This document shows, piece after piece, positions 16,139-24,096 of a stretch of 60,253 bases of DNA. Under the pieces are notes generated by a model that worked only from the letters and a program-made list of their open reading frames with translations, was not told the origin of the DNA and ran no database searches. The stretch lies in NCBI GenBank assembly GCA_035606235.1, contig DATNFU010000030.1, positions 1 through 60,253 on the forward strand. Direction: 5' to 3'. The DNA comes from 66-474 sp035606235 (GTDB lineage Bacteria > Pseudomonadota > Gammaproteobacteria > Xanthomonadales > Rhodanobacteraceae). Numbering within the stretch: the first letter of the stretch is position 1; every line of letters starts with the position of its first letter. Position numbers and translations under genes: made by a program.

Positions 16139-16987
16139 ATGTCGAATGCTTCCGTCCCTACCGAAACTCCGGCGATGCACACCGTGGGGCGCGAGGCGCT
16201 GGTGCAGGTGCGCGATCTGCGCACCCGGCTGGGCGACAAGATCATCTTCGATGGCCTGAGCCTTGACGTGCCGCGCGGCAGCGTGACCGCGATCATGGGC
16301 CCGTCCGGTACCGGCAAAACCACCTTGCTGCGGCATCTCACCGGCCAGTTGCGCGCGGACGCCGGCAGCGTGCTTGTGGACGGGCTGGACGTCGCAGGAT
16401 TGCGGCGCAATGCACTGTTCGGCTTGCGCGAACGCATCGGCTTTCTGTTCCAGAATTCGGCCTTGCTGACCGACTTCAGCGTGTTCGAGAACGTCGCGTT
16501 TCCGCTGCGTCAGCACGCGAGACTTCCGGAAACATTGGTCCGCACCATCGTGCTGACCAAGTTGCAGGCGGTCGGTTTGCGCGGTGCGGCGCGGTTGATG
16601 CCGAGCGAGTTGTCGGGCGGCATGGCGCGACGGGTGGCGCTGGCGCGCGCGATCGTGTTCGATCCCATGCTGATCCTCTACGACGAGCCGTTCGTCGGGC
16701 TGGATCCGATCGCGTTGAATCAAGTGTTGCGGCTGATCCGCACGCTCAACCACACGCTCGGAATCACCTCGATACTGGTCGCGCACGAGTTGTCGGCGAT
16801 CCGGCAGGTCGCCGATCGCGTGTATCTGATCGCCAACGGCAAGCTGGTCGCGCAAGGCGCGCCGGATCAACTCGAACACCAGGACTCGCCGTGGACCCGG
16901 CAATTTTTCGGCGGCGAGGCCGATGGCCCGGTGCCGTTCCATTATCCGGCACCGGATTACGCAACGGATTTGGGGTTCGCGCCATGA
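16139..16987 (+). CDS. mlaF: Phospholipid transport ABC ATPase MlaF
   Basis: Cytoplasmic ATPase of the MlaFEDB complex in the inner membrane, which moves phospholipids between the inner membrane and periplasmic MlaC. Walker A GPSGTGKTT, a Q-loop (LFQNSALLTD), the ABC signature LSGGMARRVALARA, Walker B LILYDEPFVGLDP and the switch His in VAHELSA are intact. It is about 282 residues from ATG 16139; a GTG six bases earlier is also in frame. The C-terminal extension (about 20 residues after GGEADGPVPFHYP) matches MlaF-type tails. Its stop overlaps the mlaE start (ATGA). Confidence 0.95.
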   Translation: MSNASVPTETPAMHTVGREALVQVRDLRTRLGDKIIFDGLSLDVPRGSVTAIMGPSGTGKTTLLRHLTGQLRADAGSVLVDGLDVAGLRRNALFGLRERIGFLFQNSALLTDFSVFENVAFPLRQHARLPETLVRTIVLTKLQAVGLRGAARLMPSELSGGMARRVALARAIVFDPMLILYDEPFVGLDPIALNQVLRLIRTLNHTLGITSILVAHELSAIRQVADRVYLIANGKLVAQGAPDQLEHQDSPWTRQFFGGEADGPVPFHYPAPDYATDLGFAP

Positions 16988-17751
16988 ACGCGATCGTGCG
17001 CCGCAACTGGTTGTTGAACGGCATCGCGCAAGTCGGCGAATGCGGCCTGTTCTTCATCGCTATCCTTGCGGCGCTGCCGAAGAGCTTGCGTTATTTCCGC
17101 GAAACCTGCCGGCAACTATGGTTCGTCGGCGCGATGAGCCTGATCATCGTGATGACCTGCGGGCTGTTTGTGGGCATGGTGCTGGCGCTGCAGCTGTATT
17201 ACACGCTCTCGATCTTCGGCGGCACCGCGGCCCTCGGCACGGTGGTCGCGCTCAGCCTGTTCCGCGAACTCGGGCCGGTGGTGACAGCGCTGCTGTTCGC
17301 CGGTCGCGCCGGTACCGCGGTCACGGCGGAAATCGGTTTGATGCGCGCGACCGATCAGCTCGACGCGATGGAAATGATGGCGGTGGACCCGATGGCCTAC
17401 ATCGTGGCGCCGCGTTATCTGGCCGGCGTGATCGCGATGCCGTTGCTGATGTGCCTGTTCAACGCGCTGGGCATTCTCGGCGCGCATGCGGTCGGCGTGA
17501 GCTGGCTGGGTGTGGACAACGGCACCTTCTGGGGCAACATGACCTCGACGGTGGATTTGTGGAGGGACATCATCGACGGTGTGTGGAAAAGCCTCGCGTT
17601 CGGCGGCGTGGTCACGCTGATCGCGGTGTTCCAGGGCTACAACGCGCCGCCGACCAGTGAAGGCGTGGCCTACTCGACTACCCGCACGGTGGTGTTTTCG
17701 TCGATCGTTATTCTGGCGCTGGATTTCGTGATGACGGCTTTTCTTACGTGA
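16984..17751 (+). CDS. mlaE: Phospholipid transport permease MlaE
   Basis: Integral inner-membrane permease of the Mla system, 255 residues with about five or six hydrophobic helices. Family motifs seen: TLSIFGGTAALGTVVALSLFRELGPVVTALLFAGRAG and the coupling-helix region EIGLMRATDQLDAMEMMAVDP (quoted in parts). The start overlaps mlaF by four bases. It is followed by a 150-bp spacer holding a palindromic element before mlaD, which is unusual for an operon whose other junctions overlap or are under 30 bp. Confidence 0.95.
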   Translation: MNAIVRRNWLLNGIAQVGECGLFFIAILAALPKSLRYFRETCRQLWFVGAMSLIIVMTCGLFVGMVLALQLYYTLSIFGGTAALGTVVALSLFRELGPVVTALLFAGRAGTAVTAEIGLMRATDQLDAMEMMAVDPMAYIVAPRYLAGVIAMPLLMCLFNALGILGAHAVGVSWLGVDNGTFWGNMTSTVDLWRDIIDGVWKSLAFGGVVTLIAVFQGYNAPPTSEGVAYSTTRTVVFSSIVILALDFVMTAFLT

Positions 17752-17758
17752 TTAAACA

Positions 17759-17897
17759 CTGCTCGTCATCCCGACCAGGGATTGGTCGGGCTCCAGTGCG
17801 ATGAAAAACAGAGACTGGATTCCGGCCTGCGCCGGAATGACGAGCAGAGCAAGATCAAAATGGCTCCCGGCTTCCGCCGGGATGACGACGGAAACGG
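17759..17897. repeat. REP-doublet element inserted between mlaE and mlaD
   Basis: A 15-bp arm CTGCTCGTCATCCCG (17759-17773) pairs with CGGAATGACGAGCAG (17833-17847) with one mismatch, enclosing a second hairpin (GACCAGGGATTGGTC) and the TTCCGGCCTGCGCCGGAA palindrome. A third palindrome, CCCGGCTTCCGCCGGG, follows at about 17872-17887. It belongs to the dispersed CCGGAATGACG repeat family also seen at 47809-47925, 51480-51513 and 58499-58530. Confidence 0.8.
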
Positions 17898-17901
17898 AAA
17901 T

Positions 17902-18447
17902 ATGAACGCACGTCCAAGTTACGCCATCGGCACCGGCTTGTTCATCCTGCTCGGTTTCGCCGCGCTCGCCTATCTCGCTACCCAGACCACATCGGTCGCG
18001 AACGTGCATCAGGGCAACAGTTATTTCCTGAAGGCGCGTTTCAGCAACATCGGCCAGTTGAAGGAGCGCGCACCGGTGAAGATAGCCGGGGTGCGCGTGG
18101 GCTCGGTGCAATCCATCCAGCTCGAGCGCGGCAAGATGGATGCACTGGTCACGCTTGCGATCGACGACAAATACAACGATATCCCCGACGACACCGCCGC
18201 GGCGATATTCACCAGTGGTTTATTGGGCGACCAGTACGTTGGCCTGCAACCCGGCGGTTCGCCGGATTCACTGAAAAACGGCGACGAACTGGTGCTGACC
18301 CAATCGGCGATGCAACTGGAAGATCTGATCGGCAAATTCCTGGTCAATGGTGGGCCGAAAAGCGGTAGCAGCGACTCGACGCAGCCACCACCAAAAACCG
18401 AAGCAAAGCCGGAATCCAAGCCGCAATCCGCGGCTTCCGGCGGCTGA
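17902..18447 (+). CDS. mlaD: MCE-domain lipid-binding protein MlaD
   Basis: Periplasmic substrate-binding ring subunit anchored in the inner membrane. Start ATG 17902 (MNARPSYAIGTG); a longer frame upstream is encoded by repeat DNA (MDSGLRRNDE-like) and is rejected. One membrane helix (residues 9-27) is followed by a single MCE domain (about residues 38-115; FSNIGQLKERAPVKIAGVRVGSV, in parts) and a helical part with LEDLIGKFLVNGG, then a Lys/Pro/Ser-rich tail. The 181-residue length is normal for MlaD. Confidence 0.94.
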   Translation: MNARPSYAIGTGLFILLGFAALAYLATQTTSVANVHQGNSYFLKARFSNIGQLKERAPVKIAGVRVGSVQSIQLERGKMDALVTLAIDDKYNDIPDDTAAAIFTSGLLGDQYVGLQPGGSPDSLKNGDELVLTQSAMQLEDLIGKFLVNGGPKSGSSDSTQPPPKTEAKPESKPQSAASGG

Positions 18448-18474
18448 ACACCTGAACATTCCCGGAGCCCACGC

Positions 18475-19137
18475 ATGACCCGCATCATTCCTTTCGCATT
18501 CGCCGCAATCGTTGCATTCGTGGTCGGATTTGCCGCGCCGGCATCCGCGCAATCCGTGCAGACGCCGCAACAGATCGTGCAAGGCATCGTCGATCAACTC
18601 GGCAACGCGCTGGACGGCCACCGCGAGGAACTGCGCCAGCATCCGGAACAGTTGATCAAGGTGATCGACAAGATCCTGCTGCCGCATTTCGATATCGATT
18701 ATGCATCGCTGCTGGTGCTCGGACGTCACGCACGCGAGGCCACGCCCGAACAACGCGTGCGGTTCTCGCGCGCGTTCTACAACTCGATCACCCACCGCTA
18801 CGCGGAAGGCCTGCTCAACTACACCAAGGGCAAGGTCAAGGTGCTGTCGAGCGAGGGTGACCTCAATGCCAAGCGCAGCGTGGTGCGCACCGAGGTGATG
18901 CTGGACGACGGCAAATCGCTGTCGGTGGATTACGTGTTCCGCAAGACCTCGAGCGGCGACTGGAAAGCGTACGACGTGGTGATCGAGGGCATTTCCTATG
19001 TCACCAATTATCGCAACCAGGTGGATGCGGAAATCCAGAAGGAGGGCATCGAGGGTCTGATCAAGCGGCTGGAAACGCAAGGCGCCGCGGCGATCGATCA
19101 GTTGCAGCAGCAGTCGCAACAGCCTGGGGGCCATTGA
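18475..19137 (+). CDS. mlaC: Periplasmic phospholipid-binding protein MlaC
   Basis: A 220-residue periplasmic carrier that shuttles phospholipids between MlaA at the outer membrane and MlaFEDB at the inner membrane. Signal peptide with cleavage after PASAQ (about residue 25). Family motifs include HFDIDYASLLVLGRHAREATPEQ (in parts), a tyrosine/asparagine-rich middle with NSITHRYAEGLLNYT, and DWKAYDVVIEGISYVTNYRNQ (in parts) near residue 170. The C-terminal tail is Gln-rich. It lies 27 bp after mlaD. Confidence 0.95.
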   Translation: MTRIIPFAFAAIVAFVVGFAAPASAQSVQTPQQIVQGIVDQLGNALDGHREELRQHPEQLIKVIDKILLPHFDIDYASLLVLGRHAREATPEQRVRFSRAFYNSITHRYAEGLLNYTKGKVKVLSSEGDLNAKRSVVRTEVMLDDGKSLSVDYVFRKTSSGDWKAYDVVIEGISYVTNYRNQVDAEIQKEGIEGLIKRLETQGAAAIDQLQQQSQQPGGH

Positions 19138-19466
19138 GCCACTCGATGAGATCTTCGCACTTGCCCGAAACGATCGCGCATTGCGCCAGTCCCGATCGCG
19201 ATACGCTGGCGCTTTCCGGCGCGCTGACATTCGCCACCGCGGCGGTCGCATTCGCGGAAGCCGGGCGCTCGCTCGCCCTCGGCACGCAGACGCGGTTGGA
19301 TCTGGCTGGACTGGACCGCACCGACAGCGCGGGCCTCGCTTGCGTGCTGGCGCTGATTGCCGAAGCCAGCCGTGCCGGGCGGCGGCTCGTCGTGGTCAAT
19401 CTTCCGGAGAGCCTGCGCGCGCTGGCGGACGTGTGCGACGCCCGCGCGCTATTGCACGCGATTTAA
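19134..19466 (+). CDS. mlaB: STAS-domain protein MlaB
   Basis: A 110-residue cytoplasmic STAS protein that binds and stabilises MlaF. The core reads LALSGALTFATAA and then LDLAGLDRTDSAGLACVLALI, the STAS pattern with the conserved DS pair, which in MlaB contains the conserved Thr/Ser. The coordinates use a TTG overlapping the mlaC stop and preceded by GGGGG; ATG 19146 is an alternative start. It is the last gene of mlaFEDCB. Confidence 0.88.
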   Translation: MSHSMRSSHLPETIAHCASPDRDTLALSGALTFATAAVAFAEAGRSLALGTQTRLDLAGLDRTDSAGLACVLALIAEASRAGRRLVVVNLPESLRALADVCDARALLHAI

Positions 19467-19467
19467 T

Positions 19468-19655
19468 TGTCATATCGGCGCAGGCTGGAACCCGATTTTT
19501 CTCTCTCTTCCGCATCGGCGCAGCATCGGGAATTCTGCGCAAGTTCTCCCAAACAGTCGCGCCTTGCCCGCGCTTGGCGCTGCGATGCTCGGCAGCGTGT
19601 ATGGCTTGGAATGCTCGCTCGACACGGCCATCCATGGCCGGCATCTGCTGTGGTC
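19468..19655. repeat. Composite intergenic repeat, short copy
   Basis: Begins with a decayed CCGGAATGACG-family unit (reverse strand TTCCAGCCTGCGCCGATATGAC, in parts) and ends with about 100 bp (19551-19653) that match the reverse complement of 51206-51306 closely: AACAGTCGCGCCTT, CCCGCGCTTGGCGCTG, GATGCTCGGCA and ACGGCCATCC are shared. Compared with 51200-51513 the middle part is missing. It separates mlaB from the convergent mlaA. Confidence 0.75.
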
Positions 19656-19677
19656 GAGCAACCGCTAAAAGCTGAGA

Positions 19678-20529
19678 TCAGCCAGACGTCGAAGCCGGCG
19701 CGGGCGTCGATCCATCCGACTTGATTCCGTGCGCTTTCTCGTATGCGTGCTGCTGATCAAGCAATTTGTCGAGATCGTCGCCGCTATCGTTGATGCCCTG
19801 GAATTGCTCGATCACCGAGGCCGGCGGATTGCCGTGGTAGATCTCGTAGATGCGGCGCTGCCGGTAGGCGTCGCGTTCGAAGATGTACGGATCGTAGGCT
19901 GAGTTCAGGAATTGCTCGGCATCGATGCCGCGCGAGCGCAGCGTGACCAGGTAGGCGAGGTTGGGCACGTACTGCGCATGCAGCTCGAAATCGTGTTCGC
20001 GCGCGTACCACGACAGCGGATCGAAATAGCTGTCCACCGGCAGCCGGAAGATGTCCCGTGCCGTGGACGGGCCGACGAACGGCACCACGATGAACGGGCC
20101 TTCCGGTACGCCCCAGCGCGCCAGGGTCACGCCGAAATCGGTTTCGTCCAGCGGCAATTTCATCTCGCTGGCGGGGTCGAAAATTCCCAGCAGGCCGACC
20201 GTGCTGTTGACCGCCAGCCGCCCGGTCGATTTCAGCGCGTCGACCGGATGCGCCTGCAGCACGTCGTTGACGATCGTGATCGGCAGCCGCACGTTGGAAA
20301 AGAAATTGCTGACCAGTTCGCGCGATTTCGGGGTGGTCACCTTGCGATAGGCCACCGCGACCGGGCGGATCGCCACCTTGTCGAGCGTCTTGTTGAACGC
20401 GTAGGTCTTGCGATTGAGGTGCTGCAGCGGATCATCCGTACGCGGCGGCGCGATCGCGCAACCGGCCAGCAGCGCGATCGCGGCGATCATCAGCGTGCCG
20501 CGCAAACCAAGGGCGAAGACCCGACGCAT
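19678..20529 (-). CDS. mlaA: Outer-membrane lipoprotein MlaA (VacJ)
   Basis: A 283-residue lipoprotein that extracts misplaced phospholipids from the outer leaflet and passes them to MlaC. Signal sequence with lipobox LLAGC (Cys about residue 24), then DDPLQHLNRKTYAFNKTLD (typical VacJ start), VSNFFSNVRLPITIVNDVLQ (in parts), LGIFDPASEMKLP and FGVTLARWGVPEGPF, which are family hallmarks. A Ser/Thr/Pro/Ala tail ends the protein. It converges on mlaFEDCB, so it has its own promoter upstream of 20529. Confidence 0.95.
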   Translation of the reverse strand: MRRVFALGLRGTLMIAAIALLAGCAIAPPRTDDPLQHLNRKTYAFNKTLDKVAIRPVAVAYRKVTTPKSRELVSNFFSNVRLPITIVNDVLQAHPVDALKSTGRLAVNSTVGLLGIFDPASEMKLPLDETDFGVTLARWGVPEGPFIVVPFVGPSTARDIFRLPVDSYFDPLSWYAREHDFELHAQYVPNLAYLVTLRSRGIDAEQFLNSAYDPYIFERDAYRQRRIYEIYHGNPPASVIEQFQGINDSGDDLDKLLDQQHAYEKAHGIKSDGSTPAPASTSG

Positions 20530-20640
20530 ACTTTTCCAGGGCGAACGCGCTGCCGCGCGACGAGAGGCGCGATTCTACATGGTGGTTGGCGAGCCGGGAT
20601 CAAGCGGCGGCACCGCCGGGCCGCCTCGCCGCCGATCTGC

Positions 20641-20646
20641 TACAAT
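20641..20646 (+). promoter_or_regulatory. Probable -10 element of rpoZ
   Basis: TACAAT (5 of 6 to the sigma-70 -10 consensus) lies 33 bp before the rpoZ ATG. No good -35 box is visible at the expected distance. Confidence 0.4.
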
Positions 20647-20678
20647 CGCGGGTTTGCAAATCCAGCGAGACAATATAC

Positions 20679-20972
20679 ATGGCACGCATCACCGTGGAAG
20701 ACTGCCTGAAGGTGGTCGACAACCGCTTCGAACTGGTGTTGATGGCGACGCGCCGCGCGCGGCAGTTGGCCAAGGGCGCCGAGCCGGTAATCGACCCGGA
20801 GAACGACAAGCCCAGCGTGGTCGCGCTGCGCGAGATCGCCGAGCGCCGCATCGACATGGGCACGATCGACGAGATCGACCGCATCGAGCGTGAGCGTCGC
20901 GAACGCGAGGCGCTGGAATGGGCCGCCGCGGAAGTGGATGAGGATATGAGCAAGGGCGGCGACGACCTTTGA
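20679..20972 (+). CDS. rpoZ: RNA polymerase omega subunit
   Basis: The 97-residue omega subunit assists assembly of RNA polymerase and, with the neighbouring beta' subunit, forms a ppGpp-binding site. It begins MARITVEDCLKVVDNRFELV (in the usual form MARVTVEDC...), followed by ATRRARQLAKGAEP and KPSVVALREIAERRI, matching the family over its whole length. Start ATG 20679. It precedes spoT, the standard proteobacterial order, with a 187-bp gap here. Confidence 0.97.
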   Translation: MARITVEDCLKVVDNRFELVLMATRRARQLAKGAEPVIDPENDKPSVVALREIAERRIDMGTIDEIDRIERERREREALEWAAAEVDEDMSKGGDDL

Positions 20973-21124
20973 TTTCTGCTCCGACGTGCTCCAGCCCCAG
21001 CTGAGCACTTCAACGCTGCCGCGCCTGGTTTTCGAGAGCGGGCTGAAAGGGTTGCCGGCGAAGCAGCGCCCGCCCCGGACTTGATCCGGGTTGGTGTCGC
21101 GCTCAAGCGCGGCGGATCTTCCGG

Positions 21125-21153
21125 TTGACTCCCGCGCGCTGCCTGTCTAGCTT
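21125..21153 (+). promoter_or_regulatory. Candidate spoT promoter
   Basis: TTGACT (21125-21130) and TAGCTT (21148-21153) are spaced by 17 bp. Transcription would begin near 21160, which is the A of the spoT ATG; no Shine-Dalgarno sequence is seen, so a leaderless mRNA is possible. Confidence 0.4.
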
Positions 21154-21159
21154 GCCCAC

Positions 21160-23352
21160 ATGGCGAAAGCGAAAGCCAAGGCGAGCGTGCAACCCGAGCC
21201 GGTCAGCGACCATCATGCGCTCGGTGCGCCCGCGGACGTTACCGACATCAACGCGCTGGCGGCGCGGCTTTCCGAATACTTTCCGCCTGAACAGATCACC
21301 CGCGTGCGCGGCGCCTACACGGTGGGCGAGCACGCGCACGGCGATCAGAAGCGCAAGAGCGGCGAGCCCTACATCACGCATCCGCTGGCGGTCGCGGGCA
21401 TTCTCGCCAGCCTGCATCTGGATGCCGAAACGATCATTGCCGCGATCCTGCACGACACGCTCGAGGACACCGGTCTCACCCGCGTGCAACTGGAAGCCGG
21501 CTTTGGCCCGACCGTGGCAGAACTGGTGGATGGTGTCACCAAGCTGGACAGCATCGACTTCGCCTCGCGCCAGGAAGCCGATGCCGAGAGCTTCCGCAAA
21601 ATGCTGCTGGCGATGGCGCGCGACCTGCGCGTCATCCTGATCAAGCTGGCCGATCGCCTGCACAACATGCGCACTCTCGGCGCGATGGAGCCCGAAGCGC
21701 GCCGCCGCATCGCGCGCGAGACGCTGGAGATCTACGCGCCGATCGCCGCACGACTGGGCATGAACGCGTTCAAGGCGGAACTTCAGGACATCGGCTTTCG
21801 CTCGCTGCATCCGGATCGCTATCGCGTGATCGCGACACGCATCAAGAGCGCGCTCGGCAATCGCCGCGAGGCGATGACGCGCATCGAGGGGGAACTGCGC
21901 GCGCGGCTGGCCGCCGACGGCATCGAGGCGCGCGTGGTCAGCCGGATCAAGTCGCCCTACAGCATCTGGTCGAAAATGCGCGGCGAGCGCAAATCCTTTG
22001 CCCAGTTGATGGATGTGTACGGCTTTCGCGTGGTCACCGACAACGTGGCGCATGCCTATCAGGCGCTCGGTTCCGTGCACGCGTTGTACAAGCCGGTCGA
22101 GGGTCGCTTCAAGGATTTCATCGCGATCCCGAAAGCCAATGGCTATCAATCGCTGCACACGGTGCTGTTCGGACCATTCGGCGCACCGATCGAAATCCAG
22201 ATTCGCACCAACGACATGGATGCGGTGGCCGAGCGCGGTATCGCCGCGCACTGGACCTACAAGACCGACGCCACGCCTTCCAACAGTGCGCAACTGCGTG
22301 CCCGCGAGTGGTTGTCGGGCCTGGCCGATCGCCAGGCAACCACGCCGTCGTCGCTGGAGTTTCTGGAGAACGTCAAGATCGATCTCTTCCCTGAAGAGGT
22401 TTACCTGTTCACGCCGCGCGGCGACATTCTTTCCCTGCCCAAGAATGCGACTGCGCTGGATTTTGCCTACGCGGTGCACACCGACGTTGGTCATCACGCG
22501 GTGGCCGCGCGCACCGACGGCGTGCTGGCACCGCTGCGCGCGCTGCTCACCTCCGGCCAGACCGTGGAAATCGTCACCGCGCCTTCGGCCACACCGAATC
22601 CGCAGTGGCTGGATTTCGCCGTCACCGGCAAGGCGCGCACCGCGATCCGGCATTTCCTGAAACGCCTGCAACACGAAGACGCGGTAGAGTTCGGCGACCG
22701 CATGCTCGACCGCGCGCTGGACAGTTTGGGCTCCAGTCTCGATTCGATTCCCTCCGAAGCGCTGGAAAAATATCTGCATCAGCACAACCAGCGCCGGCTG
22801 GAGGAACTGCTGTCGGATATCGCGCTCGGCAACCGCATGCCCGACCAGGTCGCGGCCCAGCTTGTCACGCTGCACGGCGCAGTTTCCGGCGCCACGCCGC
22901 GAACTCGCGAGAAAATCCGCATCAGCGGCGCCGAACGCGGCATCCTGAGCTTCGGCAACTGCTGTCACCCGTTGCCGGGTGATGACATTGTCGGTTATCT
23001 CTCGCCCGGCAAGGGCATCGTGGTGCATCGCGCCGAGTGTCCCAATCTCACCGAGCTGTCCAAGATTCCGGAGCGGCGCGTCGAGATCGAGTGGGATCGC
23101 GACGTGCAGGGCGACTACAAGGCGCAATTGCGCATCGAAGTGGTCAACCGCCCCGGCGTACTGGCAACCGTCGCCGCAGCCATCGCTTCGGCCGGGTCCA
23201 ACATAGAAAACGTTGAATACAGTGAGCGCAGCCCATTCGCCGCAACACTGTTGTTCACACTGGAAGTGAAAGATCGCAAGCACCTCGCCGATGTGATGCG
23301 GCGCGTGCGGCGCACGGGCGTGGTCAACGGGGTCTATCGGTATCCAGTATGA
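21160..23352 (+). CDS. spoT: Bifunctional (p)ppGpp synthetase/hydrolase SpoT
   Basis: Makes and degrades the alarmone (p)ppGpp. The 730-residue protein has an HD hydrolase domain with intact HDTLEDT (residues 98-104) and KLADRLHNMRT, a RelA/SpoT synthetase domain with RIKSPYSIWSKM, DVYGFRVV and PKANGYQSLHTV, a TGS domain (VYLFTPRGDILSLP), a Cys-rich segment with NCCHPLPGD, and a C-terminal ACT domain. The intact hydrolase motif and place after rpoZ favour SpoT over RelA. Start ATG 21160; see the promoter entry for the possible leaderless start. Confidence 0.96.
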   Translation: MAKAKAKASVQPEPVSDHHALGAPADVTDINALAARLSEYFPPEQITRVRGAYTVGEHAHGDQKRKSGEPYITHPLAVAGILASLHLDAETIIAAILHDTLEDTGLTRVQLEAGFGPTVAELVDGVTKLDSIDFASRQEADAESFRKMLLAMARDLRVILIKLADRLHNMRTLGAMEPEARRRIARETLEIYAPIAARLGMNAFKAELQDIGFRSLHPDRYRVIATRIKSALGNRREAMTRIEGELRARLAADGIEARVVSRIKSPYSIWSKMRGERKSFAQLMDVYGFRVVTDNVAHAYQALGSVHALYKPVEGRFKDFIAIPKANGYQSLHTVLFGPFGAPIEIQIRTNDMDAVAERGIAAHWTYKTDATPSNSAQLRAREWLSGLADRQATTPSSLEFLENVKIDLFPEEVYLFTPRGDILSLPKNATALDFAYAVHTDVGHHAVAARTDGVLAPLRALLTSGQTVEIVTAPSATPNPQWLDFAVTGKARTAIRHFLKRLQHEDAVEFGDRMLDRALDSLGSSLDSIPSEALEKYLHQHNQRRLEELLSDIALGNRMPDQVAAQLVTLHGAVSGATPRTREKIRISGAERGILSFGNCCHPLPGDDIVGYLSPGKGIVVHRAECPNLTELSKIPERRVEIEWDRDVQGDYKAQLRIEVVNRPGVLATVAAAIASAGSNIENVEYSERSPFAATLLFTLEVKDRKHLADVMRRVRRTGVVNGVYRYPV

Positions 23353-23462
23353 CTTGATGACTTGGGATTCGGGATTGATTCGGGATTGATTCGAGACTGC
23401 GTGAGAAGCCGTCATTCCTGCGCCCTTCGCGGTTTGACGTGACGGAACATGGATTCTGCTTT

Positions 23463-23484
23463 GTAGGAGCGCGCCTGCGCGCGA
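23463..23484 (+). repeat. GTAG-type REP palindrome
   Basis: GTAGGAGCGCGCCTGCGCGC: a 5' GTAG tetranucleotide followed by a GCGCGC.TGCGCGC hairpin, the hallmark of the REP class mobilised by RAYT transposases in Stenotrophomonas, Pseudomonas and relatives. It stands between spoT and ridA. Confidence 0.75.
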
Positions 23485-23562
23485 CGAAATGTCATCCGTG
23501 ACGAAGCGCTTGGTGGTTCCGCGCTACACGCCGCCGCGGAATGGCGAAGGTTGCTATGCTTC

Positions 23563-23618
23563 CGCTCACCGCTCACCGCTCACCGCTCACCGCTCACCGC
23601 TCACCGCTCACCGATCAC
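23563..23618 (+). repeat. Seven-base tandem repeat (CGCTCAC) upstream of ridA
   Basis: Seven perfect copies of CGCTCAC (23563-23611) and an eighth variant CGATCAC (23612-23618). The array ends nine bases before the ridA ATG at 23628, in the region expected to hold its leader or core promoter. Copy-number change by slippage would alter promoter or leader spacing. Confidence 0.95.
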
Positions 23619-23627
23619 GGAATTCGC

Positions 23628-24014
23628 ATGTCCCGCCAACCCATCCATTCCCCCAACGCCCCGCAAGCGATCGGTCCCTATTCGCAGGCGATCCGCGCCG
23701 GAAACACCTTGTATTTGTCCGGACAGACGCCGCTCGATCCTGCCACCGGGGAAATGGTCGCGGGCGGAATCGAGGCGCAGGCCACCCGCGTATTCGAAAA
23801 TCTCAAAGCCGTGTTGGATGCTGCCGGGGCTTCTTTCGACGAGGTGGTGCGCGTGGCGATCTACATGACTGATCTGGGCGATTTCGCCACCGTCAATGAA
23901 GTGATGAAGCGTTATTTCCGCGAGCCGTATCCGGCGCGCTCCACGATCGGTGTGGCCGCCTTGCCGCGCGGCGCGTCGGTTGAGATAGACCTGATCGCCG
24001 TGACCGGCGGCTGA
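23628..24014 (+). CDS. ridA: RidA family enamine/imine deaminase
   Basis: A 128-residue member of the YjgF/YER057c/UK114 family, which hydrolyses reactive enamine/imine intermediates made by PLP enzymes such as threonine dehydratase. Motifs include APQAIGPYSQAI, GNTLYLSGQTPLDP, the conserved Arg in PYPARSTIGVAALPRGASVEIDLIAV (in parts) and the C-terminal Glu. Start ATG 23628 (MSRQPIHSPNAP); the frame is open upstream through the tandem repeat but translates only to repeated PLTAHRS and is rejected. Only a weak GGA precedes the start. Confidence 0.95.
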   Translation: MSRQPIHSPNAPQAIGPYSQAIRAGNTLYLSGQTPLDPATGEMVAGGIEAQATRVFENLKAVLDAAGASFDEVVRVAIYMTDLGDFATVNEVMKRYFREPYPARSTIGVAALPRGASVEIDLIAVTGG

Positions 24015-24096
24015 TCCGCATGTCGGCGTTTGCCGACAGCAGCGTGCACTTCAGGCGCATCGCGGACACCTGCCTTATTCGCTACGCTTGAGCGTG

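Noticed and set aside
17782..17901. Extended N-terminus of MlaD
   Set aside because: Same artefact: the upstream codons come from the palindromic element; the membrane anchor begins right after ATG 17902.
19181..19675. Open frames continuing past mlaB into the mlaB-mlaA gap
   Set aside because: They run through the composite repeat; the mlaB STAS domain ends properly at 19466.
21103..23415. A 770-codon open frame antisense to spoT
   Set aside because: It mirrors the spoT codons in GC-rich DNA; no motif, start context or family resemblance is seen, while spoT is complete on the other strand.
23563..23618. The CGCTCAC array as a CRISPR
   Set aside because: Units are seven bases long with no spacers.
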